Shown one piece after another: positions 25,749 through 36,432 of a stretch of 64,000 bases of DNA. Location of the stretch: positions 558,001 to 622,000 of the forward strand of contig CAVPSU010000002.1 of the NCBI GenBank assembly GCA_963708715.1, given 5' to 3'. Both the position numbers and the translations under genes were made by a program. The DNA comes from DAIOEK01 sp963708715 (GTDB lineage Bacteria > Chloroflexota > Anaerolineae > Anaerolineales > Anaerolineaceae). Below the pieces are notes generated by a model, which saw nothing but the letters and a program-made list of their open reading frames with translations, ran no database searches and was not told the origin of the DNA. Position 1 is the first letter of the stretch; every line of letters begins with the position of its first letter.

Positions 25749-26266
25749 ACAAACCTTTCGTGGAGGCTATCCATATGCTGTGATAAAGGTAATGGAAAAA
25801 TACCCTCGGGATCGAGTAAAATGCGGCATGGATATATATGGTGGAGAGTTCAAAAAATGGTTGACTCGATCACACAAATTTGTGCGTATATTATATAGGA
25901 TCGAATAAACAGAACCTCATATGATCCAATAATTTCCTTTAGTATATAACAAAGTCGATATACAACGCATTTAATGCATATGGTTTATTGATTTTCCAGA
26001 TTAATCGTACTCATTTTTAGTAATTAGATAGATTGTAACGGGGACATTGATAGCCAGAAATATATAAAATGAACAAGGACTTCGTATACTGAATGATTTT
26101 TCCAAACATACTGCAGTCATACTGGAAGTCGGAAACACGGAATGGTTGGACAGATTTCGGTCGTGTCCGACCCTTCGAGTTATAACAAGATTGGATCAAA
26201 TGAAAGCATCTTCACTGGCAGTACTTTTTTCGAATCATCGAAAGCTGTAGAACGGAGAATTGGGCT
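25749..26266. other. Divergent intergenic region between sensor kinase and usp-glucan synthase operon
   Basis: 518 bases, AT-rich, no supported gene. It holds promoters for the leftward kinase operon and the rightward usp operon. The only defined element is stress motif copy 5. Confidence 0.6.
26011..26055 (+). promoter_or_regulatory. Stress motif copy 5, upstream of universal stress protein
   Basis: Plus-strand copy: ATTTTTAGT, six bases, ATAGATTGTAA, CGGGGACAT, TGATAGCC. The last block matches copy 1 exactly (GGGACATTGATAGCC). It is the only copy on the plus strand, and the gene it faces is also on the plus strand. Ends 211 bases before the usp start. Confidence 0.62.
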
Positions 26267-27355
26267 ATGTTCAACCAAATCCTGGTCCCACTTGATGGAT
26301 CGACATTGGCAGAGAGGGCGATTCCACACGCTGAGGAATTTGCCCGAATATTCCGGTCAACAATCGTTCTTTTACAGGTTCTTGATCCCACTTCCTTCCA
26401 TGAAAATCCGAATCCAGTAGATCCTTTGAGCTGGCAGATCCGCAAAGCTGAAGCGGATATGTATATGCGTGGAATCACCACCCGAACTATGCAACATTTG
26501 AACGGTTTTATCCAGGATGGTAATGAAAAGCGGAGTAAAGAAGGGAATGATAAAGGAAATCACGTTGAGTATGCAATTAGGGAGGGAAAAACAGCAGAGA
26601 ATATCGTTAATTTCGCTCACACTGAAAATATCGATTTGCTCGTAATGAGTTCACACGGATCTGGTGGTTTAAGTCGTTGGAACATCAGCAGTGTAACCCA
26701 AAAAGTGATCAATCTCGTGTATTTACCTGTTTTGATTGTCAGAGCATATCTTCAGCCAGAAAATGAACTTGCACCTATACATTACCGCCGAATTCTCCTC
26801 CCAACTGACAGCTCCCGGCGCGCAGAATGCGCTTTATCTGCAGGGATAACCCTGGCTCAGGGAGTAGAGTTGGAACAGTTGGCTTTTAACAGCAGCAACA
26901 TCTATCCCTCTTCGATCAATACTGATCCCGCGGTATCTAAAACAAGACTTGTCTTATTAGCCGTGATTAAATCGCCTGAGCTGCCAATACCTGAGCCATA
27001 TCCCGTTGAGATTGAACAACTTTCTGAACAGTTTTTGGATGTCAGCCGTCAAGCAGCCAATATGTATTTAAATGAAATGAAAGAACGATTACCAGTCGAA
27101 TGTGAAATCTTTATAGTAGAGAACAATAGTGTATCTACAGCTATTCATGAAATGGCCACGAATGAAGAAGATATTGACTTGGTTATTTTATGTGCCCATG
27201 GGTATACTGGACAAGTTACCTGGCCGTATGGTTCTGTCGCACGCAACTATTTGGAGCATGGCACCAAATCTGTTCTGATAATTCAGGATGTACCTCGTTC
27301 CCGGTTCAAACCTACCACCGCAGAATTAACTGCTGAAAAATCCGGGGGACGGTAA
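26267..27355 (+). CDS. Tandem universal stress protein (two UspA domains)
   Basis: 362 residues, two Usp domains. Domain 1 (about 1-155) starts with FNQILVPLDGS and ends with LLVMSSHGSGG and the ATP-binding-like tail. Domain 2 (about 170-340) starts with RRILLPTDSS and ends with VILCAHGYTG and GSVARNYLEHG. The G-2X-G-9X-G(S/T) ATP motif is partly visible in both. A CGGAG site precedes the ATG. It lies two bases before the glucan synthase gene, so the two are co-transcribed. Confidence 0.9.
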   Translation: MFNQILVPLDGSTLAERAIPHAEEFARIFRSTIVLLQVLDPTSFHENPNPVDPLSWQIRKAEADMYMRGITTRTMQHLNGFIQDGNEKRSKEGNDKGNHVEYAIREGKTAENIVNFAHTENIDLLVMSSHGSGGLSRWNISSVTQKVINLVYLPVLIVRAYLQPENELAPIHYRRILLPTDSSRRAECALSAGITLAQGVELEQLAFNSSNIYPSSINTDPAVSKTRLVLLAVIKSPELPIPEPYPVEIEQLSEQFLDVSRQAANMYLNEMKERLPVECEIFIVENNSVSTAIHEMATNEEDIDLVILCAHGYTGQVTWPYGSVARNYLEHGTKSVLIIQDVPRSRFKPTTAELTAEKSGGR

Positions 27356-27357
27356 AC

Positions 27358-28494
27358 ATGGCAGATGATCGTGCAAGTCAGGCACGGGAGCGTAAAAATC
27401 AATCGTCATCAAAATCCATACCATCGAAAGAAGATCGATCCCGGGATTTTGTTAATTATCTGATCCAGAATTACCGCGAGGTCGACCCAACCAAAACTAG
27501 CCGTGGAAAGATTCCCAATTCTACTGGTCGCGACCTCCCGGGGCACGATTTGGAGTTATATGAATCCTGGTTGGATGAAGCTCATCGTCACTTCAGCAAA
27601 GCTTCCCACCAGGATCTTTCCCTCACTTATGCATCTGAGTGGATCCTGGATAATTATTACATTATCCGCCAGGCTCTCCAACAGATCAGGGAAGATCTAC
27701 CTATCGGGTTTTACAACCAACTGCCAAAATTATCCGTTGATCCATTGCATGGTTTGCCGCGTATCTATGGCATTGCGAAGGAAGTACTCGCTTACCAACG
27801 GTTATTAGTAGATCCAATCGATTTACAAACTATTCTCATCCAATTTCAGGATAGTGTCCCACTATCCATGGGAGAGTTGTGGGCGTTACCTATTTTTCTA
27901 CGTTACAGTTTGATTAAATCACTGACACATGCACTGGTAGAGGCGATCCAACCTCCGAATCCACCGAAGCTGCCGAAGACGGGTCCATCAAATTCGGATA
28001 TTGTCTATGCGAAAATTCCTGGTGAGAAATCTACTGGAGAGATGATACCCAACGATGCTGTTGCCAGTATTATCCTCAGTCTTCGATCGATCTCAGAACA
28101 AAAATGGAGCAGTTTTTTTGAGTCTGTCAGTTGCCAGGAGCGAACTCTCCGTAATGATCCCGCGAAGATATATTCCCTTATGGATTTTAAAACTCGCGAT
28201 CTTTATAGGAAAGAGATCGAGACTCTTGCGCTAGACACCGGTCTGGGAGAAACCGAAATTATTGAAACCGCCATTAAGCTGGTCACTATTCCTTACCCCC
28301 CTGTGAATCGCTCCTCTAAAAATTCTTTCGAGAATTCTACGGATCCTTCAGGTGAACCTGCCGGCTCGAATGAGAATTCCTTCTCAATTTACCGACCCCA
28401 AACCCTTGAATGCCAGTTCCCATATCGGCTGGTATCTCCTTGGGAATGGTCGACCAGAGCTGGAACAGAAAATTGGTTACAAACCCGACTTTAA
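27358..28494 (+). CDS. ndvB: N-terminal part of NdvB-like glucan synthase (separate frame)
   Basis: 378 residues matching the N-terminal region of cyclic beta-1,2-glucan synthases: the PLSMGELWALPIFLRYSLI segment and the DFKTRDLYRKEIETLAL segment are typical of NdvB/ChvB before the first membrane helices. After about 28310 the frame becomes Ser/Asn-rich and then unlike the family, while the correct continuation (HIGWYLLGNGRPELE) is in the frame that opens at 28307. The two frames overlap by 143 bases and the second has no ribosome site at its GTG, so one gene split by a single shift between 28307 and about 28420 is most likely. An A5 run at 28318-28322 is one candidate site. Confidence 0.8.
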   Translation: MADDRASQARERKNQSSSKSIPSKEDRSRDFVNYLIQNYREVDPTKTSRGKIPNSTGRDLPGHDLELYESWLDEAHRHFSKASHQDLSLTYASEWILDNYYIIRQALQQIREDLPIGFYNQLPKLSVDPLHGLPRIYGIAKEVLAYQRLLVDPIDLQTILIQFQDSVPLSMGELWALPIFLRYSLIKSLTHALVEAIQPPNPPKLPKTGPSNSDIVYAKIPGEKSTGEMIPNDAVASIILSLRSISEQKWSSFFESVSCQERTLRNDPAKIYSLMDFKTRDLYRKEIETLALDTGLGETEIIETAIKLVTIPYPPVNRSSKNSFENSTDPSGEPAGSNENSFSIYRPQTLECQFPYRLVSPWEWSTRAGTENWLQTRL

Positions 28495-31400
28495 AACAAG
28501 AATTAAACGTTTTCTATTTCGGCATGCAAGTGCATCTTATTTTACGGGTATCTCAATATTAACCATTCTGAGCTTCATCGCAATCACATTCTTCATTTAT
28601 CCGTCGAATCCTCTACACGTCATTTCTCCATTAAGCTCCATTTTGCCAGGAAGCATGGGGGAAATTCTTCGAAGCATCCCGTTCCAATGGATCGTCCTGT
28701 TCTGCCTTGCTTGTAGTCTAATAATTCCACTCCTTACAGTGGCGACCAGCTTGATCAATTGGTTGATTACCCTCATACTCCGTCCTCACAATTTGCCCAA
28801 GCGAGATTTCAAAGAAGAAATTCCAGAATCGTTTCAAACATTGGTCGTAATTCCAGCGATGTTCAGCAATCAAAAGGAAATTGAATCTCTCTCCCGTCAG
28901 CTCGAAATGCATTATCTGCGCAACCCGGAGCATGGATTGCTCTTTGCCCTTTTGACAGATTTCCCCGATGCAGAGAGCGAGACAATGCCAGATGATGACG
29001 GGTTGATTCAGTTTGCCCGCTCAGAGATCGAGAGGTTGAATGCAAAATATGGTACATCTTATCGCGAATCTGTCAACCAAGATTCACCTGTTGACGGATC
29101 TTCGATTGGTGCGAATGAGATCAGATCAAACCTCTTTTTTCTCCTTCATAGAAAGAGATTATGGAATCCTTCAGAGTCCAAATGGATGGGCTGGGAGCGT
29201 AAGCGCGGAAAGTTGCAAGAACTTAATCGACTCTTGCGTGGCGCAACAAATCTATCATTCATCCCACCGATAGACGAGCTTGGCGTTGGTTTAGATGCAC
29301 TGTCTTGCAAAATACTGCAGCGAACTCGGTTTGTAATTACTCTTGATTCAGATACTATCCTGCCGCGTGGTGCAGCTTGCCGTTTGGCGGGAACCATGGC
29401 GCATCCGCTAAACCAGGCTGTTTTTAATGAACAGACTGGAGAAATAATCTCAGGTTACTCCATCCTGCAACCACGAATGGAGATCCACCCCAAAAGTGTG
29501 AATTTCTCTTGGTTTACCCGATTTTTCGCCGGGGATGCAGGGCTGGATCTGTATACCCTTGCGGTTTCCGACCCATACCAGGATCTATTCAGGGAAGGGA
29601 TCTACGTGGGTAAAGGGATCTACGATGTGGATGCCTTCGAACGCAGTGCCGGCCGGCAAATTCCAGAAAATACTGTGCTCAGCCATGATCTTCTAGAAGG
29701 ATTGATGGGGCGAGCTGGACTAGTCTCTGATATAACGATGATCGAGGATTACCCACAGAATTATTTTATTCAGGCGATCCGTCAACGACGCTGGATCCGG
29801 GGAGATTGGCAACTCCTACCCTGGCTGTTCCGGCCAGGGAGGACTGGACACACTTTTTCGCTTATTGACAAGTGGAAGATGATGGATAATCTACGCCGTT
29901 CACTCATAGCGCCTGCACTCGTATTAATTTTTCTCCTCGGAATGACATACCTGCCCGGAAACGCGTTACTCTGGTCCGGGATCCTCCTTTTTACTCTTGG
30001 TATACCGATCATAACTGGATTTGCACGGTCCACTTTACAAATTCTGGGAGGTGAGTATCCAGGGGTAGCCCTTCGCCCTTTGGGATGGAACTTAATGCGT
30101 TGGCTTCTTGGAATAGCATTTCTTCCCTACGAAGCCTATTTTTCCATGGACGCAATCCTGACTACACTCTATCGAATGCTAATTAGCAGGAGGAATCTCC
30201 TGCAATGGACAACTGCCGCACAAACTGCCCGAGTCTTTGGACTACAAAGCCGTAGGAATGTCGCATGGCAAAAATTGTTTGCATCCACATTAATTGCATT
30301 ATTTCTAATTGGATTATTACTTTTCCCTTCAAACTTTTCAGAAATTGGTGGTACTCCCACGCTGATTGAAGCTTCTCCTATCCTGATGCTCTGGATCATT
30401 TCACCAATTATCGTTTGGTGGATCGATCGACCCATCACAAAGCGAAATGTTCCATTAAGAGAAGACCAGATAAACCTATTAAGACAGGTCACCAGGCGAA
30501 CCTGGGGGTTTTTTGAAAGGTTTGTAGGTCCTGAAGATCATTGGCTTCCACCAGATCATTACCAGGAATCACCTGTTGGCACAGTTGCCCATCGGACCTC
30601 TCCCACGAATATCGGATTGTTGTTTACGTCAACCCTGGCGGCTTACGACCTTGGATACCTCGACCAATTAGGACTCGCTACTCGGCTTTCAACAACAATG
30701 GAAACCCTTGACCAATTAGAGCGTTTTCGCGGTCATTTTATGAATTGGTATGACACACTTACCCTTCAACCACTAAATCCACGGTACGTCTCCACCGTGG
30801 ATAGTGGGAACCTGGCTGCCAGCCTCATAGTTACTTCCCAGGCGTGTATGACCATGCCTGACGAACCTGTATTTCGTTGGGATTTATGGCAGGGCTATCT
30901 GGATACCCTTGCAAATCTGACCGATACTCTCAAAGGGATGAGAAAAGCCGAGTTTGACCAACAAGTCCAAGTGATTAATCAACAAATCGACGCAATCCAT
31001 GCGGAAATTTTGCGCGTCCGTTCAAAACCAGATCAATGGTACCCACTTTTTAAGAGAGCAAGTGGCCCAATTTGGCAAGACCTTTCTCAAGGACTGATGA
31101 AGTTGGTGGAAGTAGGACGCTCTGCCTTTGACCTGGCAACTTTAGTGAAGCTCCAGGAAGTTGCCGCACAGGTCGAGCGACATCACCTTGCTGTTTACCG
31201 TACTATCAGCGAGCTTATTCCCTGGATTCCCTTATTTGAGGACCTTCCCTCGCTCTTCCAAAGATCTCAGTATAAAGAGACACTGACTACCTTACAAAGG
31301 TTGCTTCCTTATAATTTATCTCTCGGACGGGTTTACAGCCAGACTCAGGAAGCGGCTGCTCATATCTCAGTTTTACGAAAGTATCTCATCGATGCGGAGG

Positions 31401-34400
31401 GGACAAAAGAGGAGATCATTGCAGAGTTTGATAGTAGGCAGGTGCAACAGGCGGTTGATTGGTTGGATACCCTGAGCAAGGCTCTTATTCACGCGGGCAT
31501 TAATTCCAATGCACTGGTGAGCCGTTATGCAAGTATGTCCACCAAAGCTCAACAGTTCGTCAACGAAATGGATTTTCGTTTCCTATATCAATACCAACGA
31601 CATGTGTTTCATATAGGTTTCAATCTGGATGCAGGTCAACTCGACCATAACTTCTACGATCTTCTAGCTTCTGAAGCACGGATTGCATCGATCATAGCCA
31701 TAGCGAAGGGTGAAGTGCCGCAAACGCATTGGATGCATTTAGGTCGCCCTTTAACCCGAGTTGAGGATACGTTTGTACTGCTTTCGTGGAGTGCGACGAT
31801 GTTTGAATATTTGATGCCTCCCCTATTCTTACGATCTTATGAAGGCACCCTCCTCTCGGAAAGCAGCCAGGGTGCGGTTCTCCATCAAATTGCATATGGT
31901 AAGAGAAAAGGAATACCCTGGGGTATCTCCGAATCAGGGTTTTACCGTTTCGATGCCAATCAAAATTATCAATACCGCGCTTTTGGCATTCCAGGGTTGG
32001 GTTTTAAACGTGGGCTGGCAGACGATCTGGTGATTTCCCCCTATGCTTCGTTGATGGCAATTGGTTTTCAACCTCATGCCGTGGTCCACAACCTAACCGA
32101 TCTTGCAAAGCTCAAAATGATCGGATTATATGGTGTATTTGAGTCGATTGATTTTACGGCAGACCGGTTGCTTTTAAATCAAAGGTCGGCAATTGTAGCT
32201 GAATATATGGCGCATCATCAGGGAATGATCTTAATGGCGATGGACAACTATTTCCATCAAGACATAATGGTTCGGCGAATGCATAGCGATCCACGCATCC
32301 AAAGTGTTGAATTGCTTCTCCAGGAACAAGTACCTCAGGCAGTTCCCATCCAGGATCCCTACGCAGAGGATGTCAAAGGAATCCAACGCTTAACGGCTGC
32401 GCCAATAGAAATCATTCCCTGGCAAGTACCAATCCAAACTCCGATTCCCCAGATGCATCTCCTCTCGAATGGGACCTATCAAGTGCTTATTTCCAATATG
32501 GGTGGTGGATATAGCTCCTGGCGTGATGTTGACTTGACCCGCTGGCATTCGGATGGCGTTTTGGATCCATGGGGTACCTGGATATATATACAGGAGATGG
32601 GGACGGGTTCTAAACCAAAGAATATTCTCTGGTCAGCCGGGCATCAACCCATCCCGGGCGATGCAGCGAAGATGCAAGTCACATATTTTGCGCATATGGC
32701 AGTCTTCCGTCGAATGGAAAATGGACTTGCTTCCACAATGGAAGTTACAATTGCCCCAGATGACCCGGTGGAAATTCGCCATATCCATTTGTATAACGAT
32801 ACCGGAGAATATCGCACTATCCGTCTAACCAGTTTTGGGGAAGTTATACTGGCTCCCCAGGCAGCAGATAATCGGCATCCAGCATTTAACAAGTTATTCA
32901 TTGAAAGCGAATTTATCCCAGAATTAAATCTGCAAATATTCACCCGCCGCCCTCGTTCCAGTAACGAAAAATCCATCTTTATGGGTCATATGCTAGTTGT
33001 TGATGGCAGCCAGGCAACCGCACGCCACGAATCGGATCGGTACTCATTTATAGGACGTGGTCATACATTGCGAGATCCCGCCGCTTTATCTACGGCTCAA
33101 TACTTAACAGGGAGTACTGGAGCGACCCTTGATCCCATCTTTTCCCTTGGCCAGGAGATCGAACTGGAATCACACGACAGTCTGGATGCGGCTTTCCTGT
33201 CATTCGCCAGTGAATCCCGTGAAGAGCTGATTGCTATCGCTACCCGGTATCGGAACTGGACTTTAATCGAGCGGTCGTTCCAGCAAGCGAATATTGCCGC
33301 TCATTCCTGGCTGGGAAAACAAAATTATACCTCGAAGATATTCAGAGATTCCTTACAAGTTCTCTCAGCGTTGTTGTATTCATTTAAAGCAGTTCGGACT
33401 TCTCCGGAAACGATTGCGTCAAACCGGCTGGGACAGAATGGATTATGGCGTTTTGGAATATCCGGGGATCATCCGATCATTATGGTGGAATTGGATAGCC
33501 CAAAACAAATTGATCTCGTTCGTGAAGCTTTGCAAGTCCATAGATTCCTCCGCAGCCGACGCTTTATGGTTGATGTGGTCATTGTTAACCAACAGCAGAC
33601 CAATTACGGTGCGGAATTAACCGGGTCCCTCTACCGTTTGGTCAGCCGGCTGGATGGCGAAGACTTGTTGAATCAGCGCGGTGGAATCTATATCCTCTAT
33701 GGAGACCAGATGGTTCCAGATGAGCGGATATTATTACGGACTGCAGCAAGAGTTTTGTTATTGGGTGCCAGTGGTGAACTGAATAGCCAATTGCCGGGGT
33801 ATACAATCCCAGTCCACCATCTACCTGAGTTTACCCAAACTCGAAAAGCTGAATTGAAATTGGCAGCGACACGTTCCCCTTATTCCACTCCTTTGGGAGA
33901 TAAGGGCGATCTATTATTCAACAATGGTTTTGGTGGGTTTACAAGTGATGGTCGGGAATATGTCATTGAATTGAAACCAGGTCAGACTACTCCGGCGCCA
34001 TGGGTGAACGTCATCGGATACCCGGAATTTGGTTTCATGGTCAGTGAAAGCGGAAGTCAGTGTACCTGGTCTTTGAATAGCAGCGAAAATCGTCTCACTC
34101 CCTGGTCAAATGACCCTGTCCGAGATCCAACGGGAGAAACCCTCTATCTTCGAGATGAGGAAACCGGTGAAATATGGACTCCGACACCACTCCCATCAGG
34201 TGCAAATCAATCTTACCGAATTACTCATGGAGCAGGCTATACCATCTTTGAGAACCACTCACATGGTCTTCGTCAGTGGCTTACCCTTTTTGCGAGTCCT
34301 GAAGATCCGGTAAAAATATTTCACCTGAAAGTGGAAAATACCCTTCCGCACACGCGTCGGATCACTGCGACACAATATGTTGAATGGGTGTTAGGCACAA

Positions 34401-36319
34401 CCCATGCCTCGAGTATGGCATATATCATCCCCGAATATGATGCAGCTCTTGAATGTCTCCTCGCTACAAATCCATATAGCGCAGAATTCGGCAAGCGGGT
34501 CGCTTTCTTGATAGCCAGCAAAGCTATCCATGGGTTGACCGCTGATCGCACAGAGTTCATGGGACGTGGCGGATCGCCTGCATTTCCAACGGCATTACAA
34601 AGGATAGGACTCGAAAGTCGAATAACCCCGGGCGAAGATCCTTGTGCCGCCCTACAACTTCATATTGATCTCCTCCCGGGCGGGATTGAAGAAGTGTATT
34701 TCGTTCTTGGACAAGGGAATGATCGGGAACACGCCCTGGCATTGGCGAAAAAATATCATCGTCCAGATTATGTAGGTGCTGCCTATAAACGCACCCAAGT
34801 ATTTTGGGACCATTTGCTAGATACGATCCATGTCAGGACACCTGAACCAGCAACCGATCTGATCCTCAATCGCTGGATGCTTTACCAAACCCTTTCCTGC
34901 CGCCTCTGGGGTCGATCAGGATTCTACCAATCTAGCGGTGCTTTCGGATTCCGTGACCAACTCCAGGATTCGCTGGCTTTACTGGCGATCGATCCTACCA
35001 TTACACGCGGTCAGATTTTATATGCTGCTCAACACCAATTTGAGGAAGGTGATGTTCTCCATTGGTGGCATCCACCTTCAGGAAGAGGGGTGCGAACCCG
35101 TTTTTCTGACGATCTGCTTTGGCTACCTTATGTCACCGCGCATTATATTGAAGTGACGGGAGACAAAGATATTCTCTATGAGAAGATCCAGCTTCGGTCT
35201 GCTCCGATCCTCAATGATGGTGAGGATGAGCGGTATGGTGATTATCCATTGGTTGACCCACCCCGCACTTTACTGGATCATTGCATGCGTGCCATAGCAA
35301 AAGGTACCACTCATGGTGTCCATGGTTTACCTTTGTTTGGTTCTGGGGATTGGAACGATGGATTGAATCGGGTCGGTGTGGGTGGACAGGGAGAGAGTAC
35401 TTGGTTAGCGTGGTTCTTATGTGACGTCTTAAATCGATTTGCTGATGTTTGTGAGCAGGCCGGAGATCAGAAAATTGCCCAACGGTATAAGTCTCGGGCA
35501 AAGGAATATGCAGCTTCAATAGAGCGAACAGCCTGGGATGGAGCCTGGTACAGGCGGGCATATTATGACGATGGATCACCTCTCGGATCCATCCAGGATT
35601 CGGAATGCCAAATTGATTCGATCGCCCAATCTTGGGCTGTCCTTAGCGGTGTAGGGGATACTCTTCGCAGCCACCAGGCGATGCAATCCGTTCTGGATGG
35701 ACTGGTACGCCCGGAAGATCGTCTGATGCTCCTCTTCACGCCACCCTTTGATAAAACACCACATGATCCCGGTTACATTAAGGGCTATGTTCCCGGCACA
35801 CGGGAGAATGGTGGACAATATACTCACGCTGCCACCTGGACCGCCTGGGCGTTCGCACAGATGAGAGACGGAAAGCAGGCTGGTGCGCTGTTCGACCTGC
35901 TTAACCCGATCTTTCAATCTGACACGAAGGAAAAAGCATTGGTTTACCGGGTGGAACCATATGTGGTTTGCGCTGATATTTACAGCAAACCTCCTTATGT
36001 GCGCCGTGGTGGGTGGACCTGGTATACCGGATCCGCCGCTTGGATGTACAGGCTCGGGATGGAAGCCATTCTCGGTTTTCATAAGGTAGGCAACTCCCTG
36101 CGGATTGATCCGGTCATCCCGCCGGGGTGGGACGGTTTTGAGATCCGTTATCGTTTTGGTGAATCGGTTTATTTGATCGAGATACGCAACCCTGATCATG
36201 TAGCGTCCCATGTCTGTGAGATCATTCTAAATGGACAGACATTAGATGATGGAACGATACCTCTGGTGGATGACCGTCAGATGCATAAGGTCCTAGTTAT
36301 TTTGGGAAAAGTGGAGTAA
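28352..36319 (+). CDS. ndvB: NdvB-like cyclic beta-glucan synthase, GT84 and GH94 domains
   Basis: 2655 residues from a GTG; with the preceding frame the whole protein is about 2980 residues, close to known cyclic beta-1,2-glucan synthases. N-terminal membrane helices flank a cytoplasmic GT84 glycosyltransferase with a LDSDT motif near residue 331 and a RQRRWIRGDW motif near 476. The middle contains a conserved linker (about 700-1100) and the C-terminal half is a GH94-type glucanotransferase with GSGDWNDGLNRVG (near 2333, where the catalytic Asp is expected) and GTRENGGQYTHAATW. It would make and cyclise or trim beta-glucan from UDP-glucose, in an osmotic or envelope stress context given the usp partner. 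Confidence 0.88.
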   Translation: MNLPARMRIPSQFTDPKPLNASSHIGWYLLGNGRPELEQKIGYKPDFKTRIKRFLFRHASASYFTGISILTILSFIAITFFIYPSNPLHVISPLSSILPGSMGEILRSIPFQWIVLFCLACSLIIPLLTVATSLINWLITLILRPHNLPKRDFKEEIPESFQTLVVIPAMFSNQKEIESLSRQLEMHYLRNPEHGLLFALLTDFPDAESETMPDDDGLIQFARSEIERLNAKYGTSYRESVNQDSPVDGSSIGANEIRSNLFFLLHRKRLWNPSESKWMGWERKRGKLQELNRLLRGATNLSFIPPIDELGVGLDALSCKILQRTRFVITLDSDTILPRGAACRLAGTMAHPLNQAVFNEQTGEIISGYSILQPRMEIHPKSVNFSWFTRFFAGDAGLDLYTLAVSDPYQDLFREGIYVGKGIYDVDAFERSAGRQIPENTVLSHDLLEGLMGRAGLVSDITMIEDYPQNYFIQAIRQRRWIRGDWQLLPWLFRPGRTGHTFSLIDKWKMMDNLRRSLIAPALVLIFLLGMTYLPGNALLWSGILLFTLGIPIITGFARSTLQILGGEYPGVALRPLGWNLMRWLLGIAFLPYEAYFSMDAILTTLYRMLISRRNLLQWTTAAQTARVFGLQSRRNVAWQKLFASTLIALFLIGLLLFPSNFSEIGGTPTLIEASPILMLWIISPIIVWWIDRPITKRNVPLREDQINLLRQVTRRTWGFFERFVGPEDHWLPPDHYQESPVGTVAHRTSPTNIGLLFTSTLAAYDLGYLDQLGLATRLSTTMETLDQLERFRGHFMNWYDTLTLQPLNPRYVSTVDSGNLAASLIVTSQACMTMPDEPVFRWDLWQGYLDTLANLTDTLKGMRKAEFDQQVQVINQQIDAIHAEILRVRSKPDQWYPLFKRASGPIWQDLSQGLMKLVEVGRSAFDLATLVKLQEVAAQVERHHLAVYRTISELIPWIPLFEDLPSLFQRSQYKETLTTLQRLLPYNLSLGRVYSQTQEAAAHISVLRKYLIDAEGTKEEIIAEFDSRQVQQAVDWLDTLSKALIHAGINSNALVSRYASMSTKAQQFVNEMDFRFLYQYQRHVFHIGFNLDAGQLDHNFYDLLASEARIASIIAIAKGEVPQTHWMHLGRPLTRVEDTFVLLSWSATMFEYLMPPLFLRSYEGTLLSESSQGAVLHQIAYGKRKGIPWGISESGFYRFDANQNYQYRAFGIPGLGFKRGLADDLVISPYASLMAIGFQPHAVVHNLTDLAKLKMIGLYGVFESIDFTADRLLLNQRSAIVAEYMAHHQGMILMAMDNYFHQDIMVRRMHSDPRIQSVELLLQEQVPQAVPIQDPYAEDVKGIQRLTAAPIEIIPWQVPIQTPIPQMHLLSNGTYQVLISNMGGGYSSWRDVDLTRWHSDGVLDPWGTWIYIQEMGTGSKPKNILWSAGHQPIPGDAAKMQVTYFAHMAVFRRMENGLASTMEVTIAPDDPVEIRHIHLYNDTGEYRTIRLTSFGEVILAPQAADNRHPAFNKLFIESEFIPELNLQIFTRRPRSSNEKSIFMGHMLVVDGSQATARHESDRYSFIGRGHTLRDPAALSTAQYLTGSTGATLDPIFSLGQEIELESHDSLDAAFLSFASESREELIAIATRYRNWTLIERSFQQANIAAHSWLGKQNYTSKIFRDSLQVLSALLYSFKAVRTSPETIASNRLGQNGLWRFGISGDHPIIMVELDSPKQIDLVREALQVHRFLRSRRFMVDVVIVNQQQTNYGAELTGSLYRLVSRLDGEDLLNQRGGIYILYGDQMVPDERILLRTAARVLLLGASGELNSQLPGYTIPVHHLPEFTQTRKAELKLAATRSPYSTPLGDKGDLLFNNGFGGFTSDGREYVIELKPGQTTPAPWVNVIGYPEFGFMVSESGSQCTWSLNSSENRLTPWSNDPVRDPTGETLYLRDEETGEIWTPTPLPSGANQSYRITHGAGYTIFENHSHGLRQWLTLFASPEDPVKIFHLKVENTLPHTRRITATQYVEWVLGTTHASSMAYIIPEYDAALECLLATNPYSAEFGKRVAFLIASKAIHGLTADRTEFMGRGGSPAFPTALQRIGLESRITPGEDPCAALQLHIDLLPGGIEEVYFVLGQGNDREHALALAKKYHRPDYVGAAYKRTQVFWDHLLDTIHVRTPEPATDLILNRWMLYQTLSCRLWGRSGFYQSSGAFGFRDQLQDSLALLAIDPTITRGQILYAAQHQFEEGDVLHWWHPPSGRGVRTRFSDDLLWLPYVTAHYIEVTGDKDILYEKIQLRSAPILNDGEDERYGDYPLVDPPRTLLDHCMRAIAKGTTHGVHGLPLFGSGDWNDGLNRVGVGGQGESTWLAWFLCDVLNRFADVCEQAGDQKIAQRYKSRAKEYAASIERTAWDGAWYRRAYYDDGSPLGSIQDSECQIDSIAQSWAVLSGVGDTLRSHQAMQSVLDGLVRPEDRLMLLFTPPFDKTPHDPGYIKGYVPGTRENGGQYTHAATWTAWAFAQMRDGKQAGALFDLLNPIFQSDTKEKALVYRVEPYVVCADIYSKPPYVRRGGWTWYTGSAAWMYRLGMEAILGFHKVGNSLRIDPVIPPGWDGFEIRYRFGESVYLIEIRNPDHVASHVCEIILNGQTLDDGTIPLVDDRQMHKVLVILGKVE

Positions 36320-36343
36320 GGTATCCGCCTTAGATCCACTTTT
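36307..36343 (+). terminator. Terminator overlapping the glucan synthase stop codon
   Basis: Two nested stems: AAAAGTGGA / TCCACTTTT (outer, 9 bases) and TAAGG / CCTTA (inner, which includes the TAA stop). The outer arm ends in TTTT. It closes the usp-glucan synthase operon. Confidence 0.75.
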
Positions 36344-36432
36344 CTGTCATAGGTTATTACTTCAATCTACTTACTTTTGAGTAGAAATACTTGTCGAGAT
36401 GGTAAATCCAAGACTGAATCGAATTTATCTTC

